A stretch of DNA of 64,000 bases from assembly GCA_024364735.1 (NCBI GenBank), contig JAGFNQ010004007.1, forward strand, positions 62,001 through 126,000, in the 5' to 3' direction. A program made the position numbers and the translations under genes. The number at the start of each line of letters is the position of its first letter. Within the stretch, counting starts at the first letter, position 1. Positions 62,398 through 64,000 of this stretch are shown in pieces. A model generated the notes under the pieces. It did no database searches and had not been told where the DNA came from. It saw nothing but the letters and a program-made list of their open reading frames with translations. The stretch comes from Boesenbergia rotunda (taxonomy: Eukaryota; Streptophyta; Magnoliopsida; Zingiberales; Zingiberaceae).

Positions 62398-63312
62398 CAC
62401 TGATGGATCTACCATATTTGGAATTCTGAAAACCCTATATCAGTAGACAGGGTTGAGATAGGAGATGAGATTTTGGGTTTCGAAACCTCTAATCTTGCTG
62501 TATCACCAATGTTATAGGAGTGGTTTAGGTATATCAGTGAGTTTTGAGCAAAACTCACTGATGGAGCTACCATATTTGGAATTCTGAAAACCCTATATCG
62601 GTAGACAGGGTTGAGCTAGGAGATGAGATTTTGGGTGACGAAACCTCTAATCTTGCTGTATCACCAATGCTATAGGAGTGGTTTAGGTATATCAGTGAGT
62701 TTTCAGCAAAACTCACTGATGGACTACCATATTTGGAATTCTGAAAACCCTATATCAGTAGACAGGGTTGAGCTAGGAGATTAGATTTTGGGTACCGAAA
62801 CCTCTAATCTTGCTGTATCACCAATGCTATAGGAGTGGTTTAGGTATATCAGTGAGTTTTGATCAAAACTCACTGATGGACCTACAATATTTGGAATTCT
62901 GAAAACCCTATATCAGTAGACAGGGTTGAGCTAGGAGATGAGATTTTGGGTGCCGAAACCTCTAATCTTGCTGTATCACCAATGTTATAGGAGTGGTTTA
63001 GGTATATCAGTGAGTTTTGAGCAAAACTCACTGATGGACCTACCATATTTGGAATTCTGAAAACCCTATATCAGTAGACAGGGTTGAGCTAGGAGATGAG
63101 ATTTTGGGTGCCGAAACCTCTAATCTTGCTGTATCACCAATGCTATAGGAGTGGTTTAGGTATCAGTGAGTTTTAAGCAAAGCTCACTGATGGACCTACC
63201 ATATTTGGAATTCTAAAATCCCTATATCAGTAGACAGGGTTGAGCTAGGAGATGAGATTTTGGATGTCGAAACCTCTAATTTTACTGTATCACCAATGCT
63301 ATAGGAGGGCCT
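62398..63312. repeat. Six ~158-bp units in the opposite orientation
   Basis: From 62398 the same unit continues as its reverse complement (ACTGATGGATCTACCATATT, ...CCAATGCTATAGGAG), with starts near 62398, 62557, 62715, 62873, 63030 and 63187. The array therefore flips once, at about 62397. The last unit passes directly into the right arm at GGCCTGAAACAG. Confidence 0.95.
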
Positions 63313-64000
63313 GAAACAGTTTTTCTAAAAAAATTTCATAAAAAAGTTTTTATAAAAGAGTTTTTTATAAATTTTTATATATTATACCATCTTTATATAT
63401 TATTCTTTTTTATAAAAAAGTTTTTATATATTTTTATATATTTAATAATGGAGGGTCTGAAGTCATCAGACTTCAGGCCCTCCTTAGGCCTGATGTCGGA
63501 TGACTTCAGGCTCAAGGGCACTGAAAATTTTTTAATTTTAAAATATTTTTTATATTTAATTATTATTTATTAATTATTTATAGGATCTGAAATTATTTGA
63601 CTTCAGACCCTCCTGGGATGATTTCAGGCCCTGCATTTGAATATGAAATTAAGTGTTTTGATAGGTTTTTTAATATATTAATATATTTTTAAAATAGTAA
63701 AAAAATTTGAGTTCTCGTCGGCCTGAATCAAAAGATTTCAGGCCCAACGTGGGCCTGAAATAAAAAATTTCAGGCCCACGGTCAGTTTTTTTTTGAAAAT
63801 TTTTTTATACATTAATATATTTATTAAATATTATTTAATATAATAATTTTTATTAATCAAATATAAAAATCATTTATTTATATTTTTAAATCCAACAGTT
63901 TGTTTCAAACAACTTTTTATACATTAATATATTTATTAAATATTATTTAATATATTAATTTCTCTTAATAAAAATAAAAACCATTTATTTATATTTTTAA
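63313..64000. repeat. Right inverted arm of the foldback element (partial)
   Basis: Reverse complement, with divergence, of about 52332-52975 in the left arm: CTGAAACAG entry, GACTTCAGG/CCTGAAGTC palindromes (63450-63510), then the same AT-rich TTTATTAAATATTATTTAAT blocks. It runs off the window end; the last bases correspond to about 52332. Confidence 0.9.

Larger units (their letters stand above)
52051..64000. mobile_element. Large foldback-type element with long inverted arms, continuing past the window
   Basis: The left arm (52051-53072) and right arm (63313-64000) are inverted copies. Both carry the same AT-rich repeats, the GGCCTGAAGTC/GACTTCAGGCC blocks and the CTCCTATAGCATTGGTGATA entry into the internal unit. 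The left edge near 52051 (ACCAAAAGACGTACC) is placed where similarity to the duplicated peroxidase-upstream copy stops. The right terminus lies outside the window, so target duplication and class (foldback, Mutator-like or CACTA-like) cannot be settled. No transposase seen. Confidence 0.75.

Noticed and set aside
61025..63312. Possible CRISPR-like array of regular repeats with palindromes
   Set aside because: Whole 158-bp units are repeated with no unique spacers, the array changes orientation midway, and the context is a plant transposon.

Overview
This is a nuclear genome window from a flowering plant. It holds spliced genes with short exons and GT/AG introns, a class III peroxidase (a plant-specific secreted family), an ALA3-type phospholipid flippase and a 26S proteasome ATPase, separated by nested Ty1/Copia and Ty3/Gypsy retrotransposons. 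The TE style (LTRs ending in a 'TTCACCCCCCCTCT'-like stretch, Tat-like Gypsy gag) fits a monocot. I cannot name the species from sequence alone.

Layout. (1) 1-24678, minus strand: a P4-ATPase (ALA3-like) gene whose first 25 coding exons are present. Their 3221 coding bases stay in one open frame. The 3' end lies beyond base 1. One intron carries a 4.3-kb gag-only Copia-type element (8776-13114) with a CATGG target duplication; another carries a tandem duplication with MITE-like inverted ends. (2) 24679-26387: AT-rich upstream region with a small TACTCA repeat. (3) 26388-38530: a TE block. First comes a plus-strand Tat-like Gypsy with a 5' LTR and decayed gag/protease, followed by about 29 copies of an 81-bp tandem repeat. 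Then comes a minus-strand Gypsy (gag, protease, partial RT) broken by two later insertions, a solo LTR at 35688-36700 and an LTR-like insertion at 32767-34507. At both sites, mentally removing the insertion restores the host reading frame across the target duplication. (4) 39488-46510, plus: an intact 10-exon RPT4 gene of 399 codons. (5) 47288-49037, minus: an intact 4-exon class III peroxidase of 336 codons with a signal peptide and a TATA box. (6) 49038-52050: peroxidase upstream DNA, present twice in diverged form, with a tRNA-derived SINE bounded by a perfect 18-bp target duplication. (7) From about 52051 to beyond the window end: a large foldback-type element with long inverted arms. Its interior is an array of about 158-bp hairpin-bearing units, nine in one orientation then six in the other. 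A 5'-truncated Copia element (integrase, RT, RNase H, an extra downstream ORF with a probable intron, and a 2.2-kb 3' LTR) sits inside it.

The three host genes are unrelated housekeeping or secretory genes and do not form a pathway: lipid asymmetry in secretory membranes (ALA3), protein unfolding at the proteasome (RPT4) and wall or apoplast redox chemistry (peroxidase). I see no CRISPR, operon or bacterial-type system. The most unusual material is the foldback array with its nested Copia, the 81-bp array inside the Gypsy element, and the clusters of family-specific short palindromes in several LTRs.
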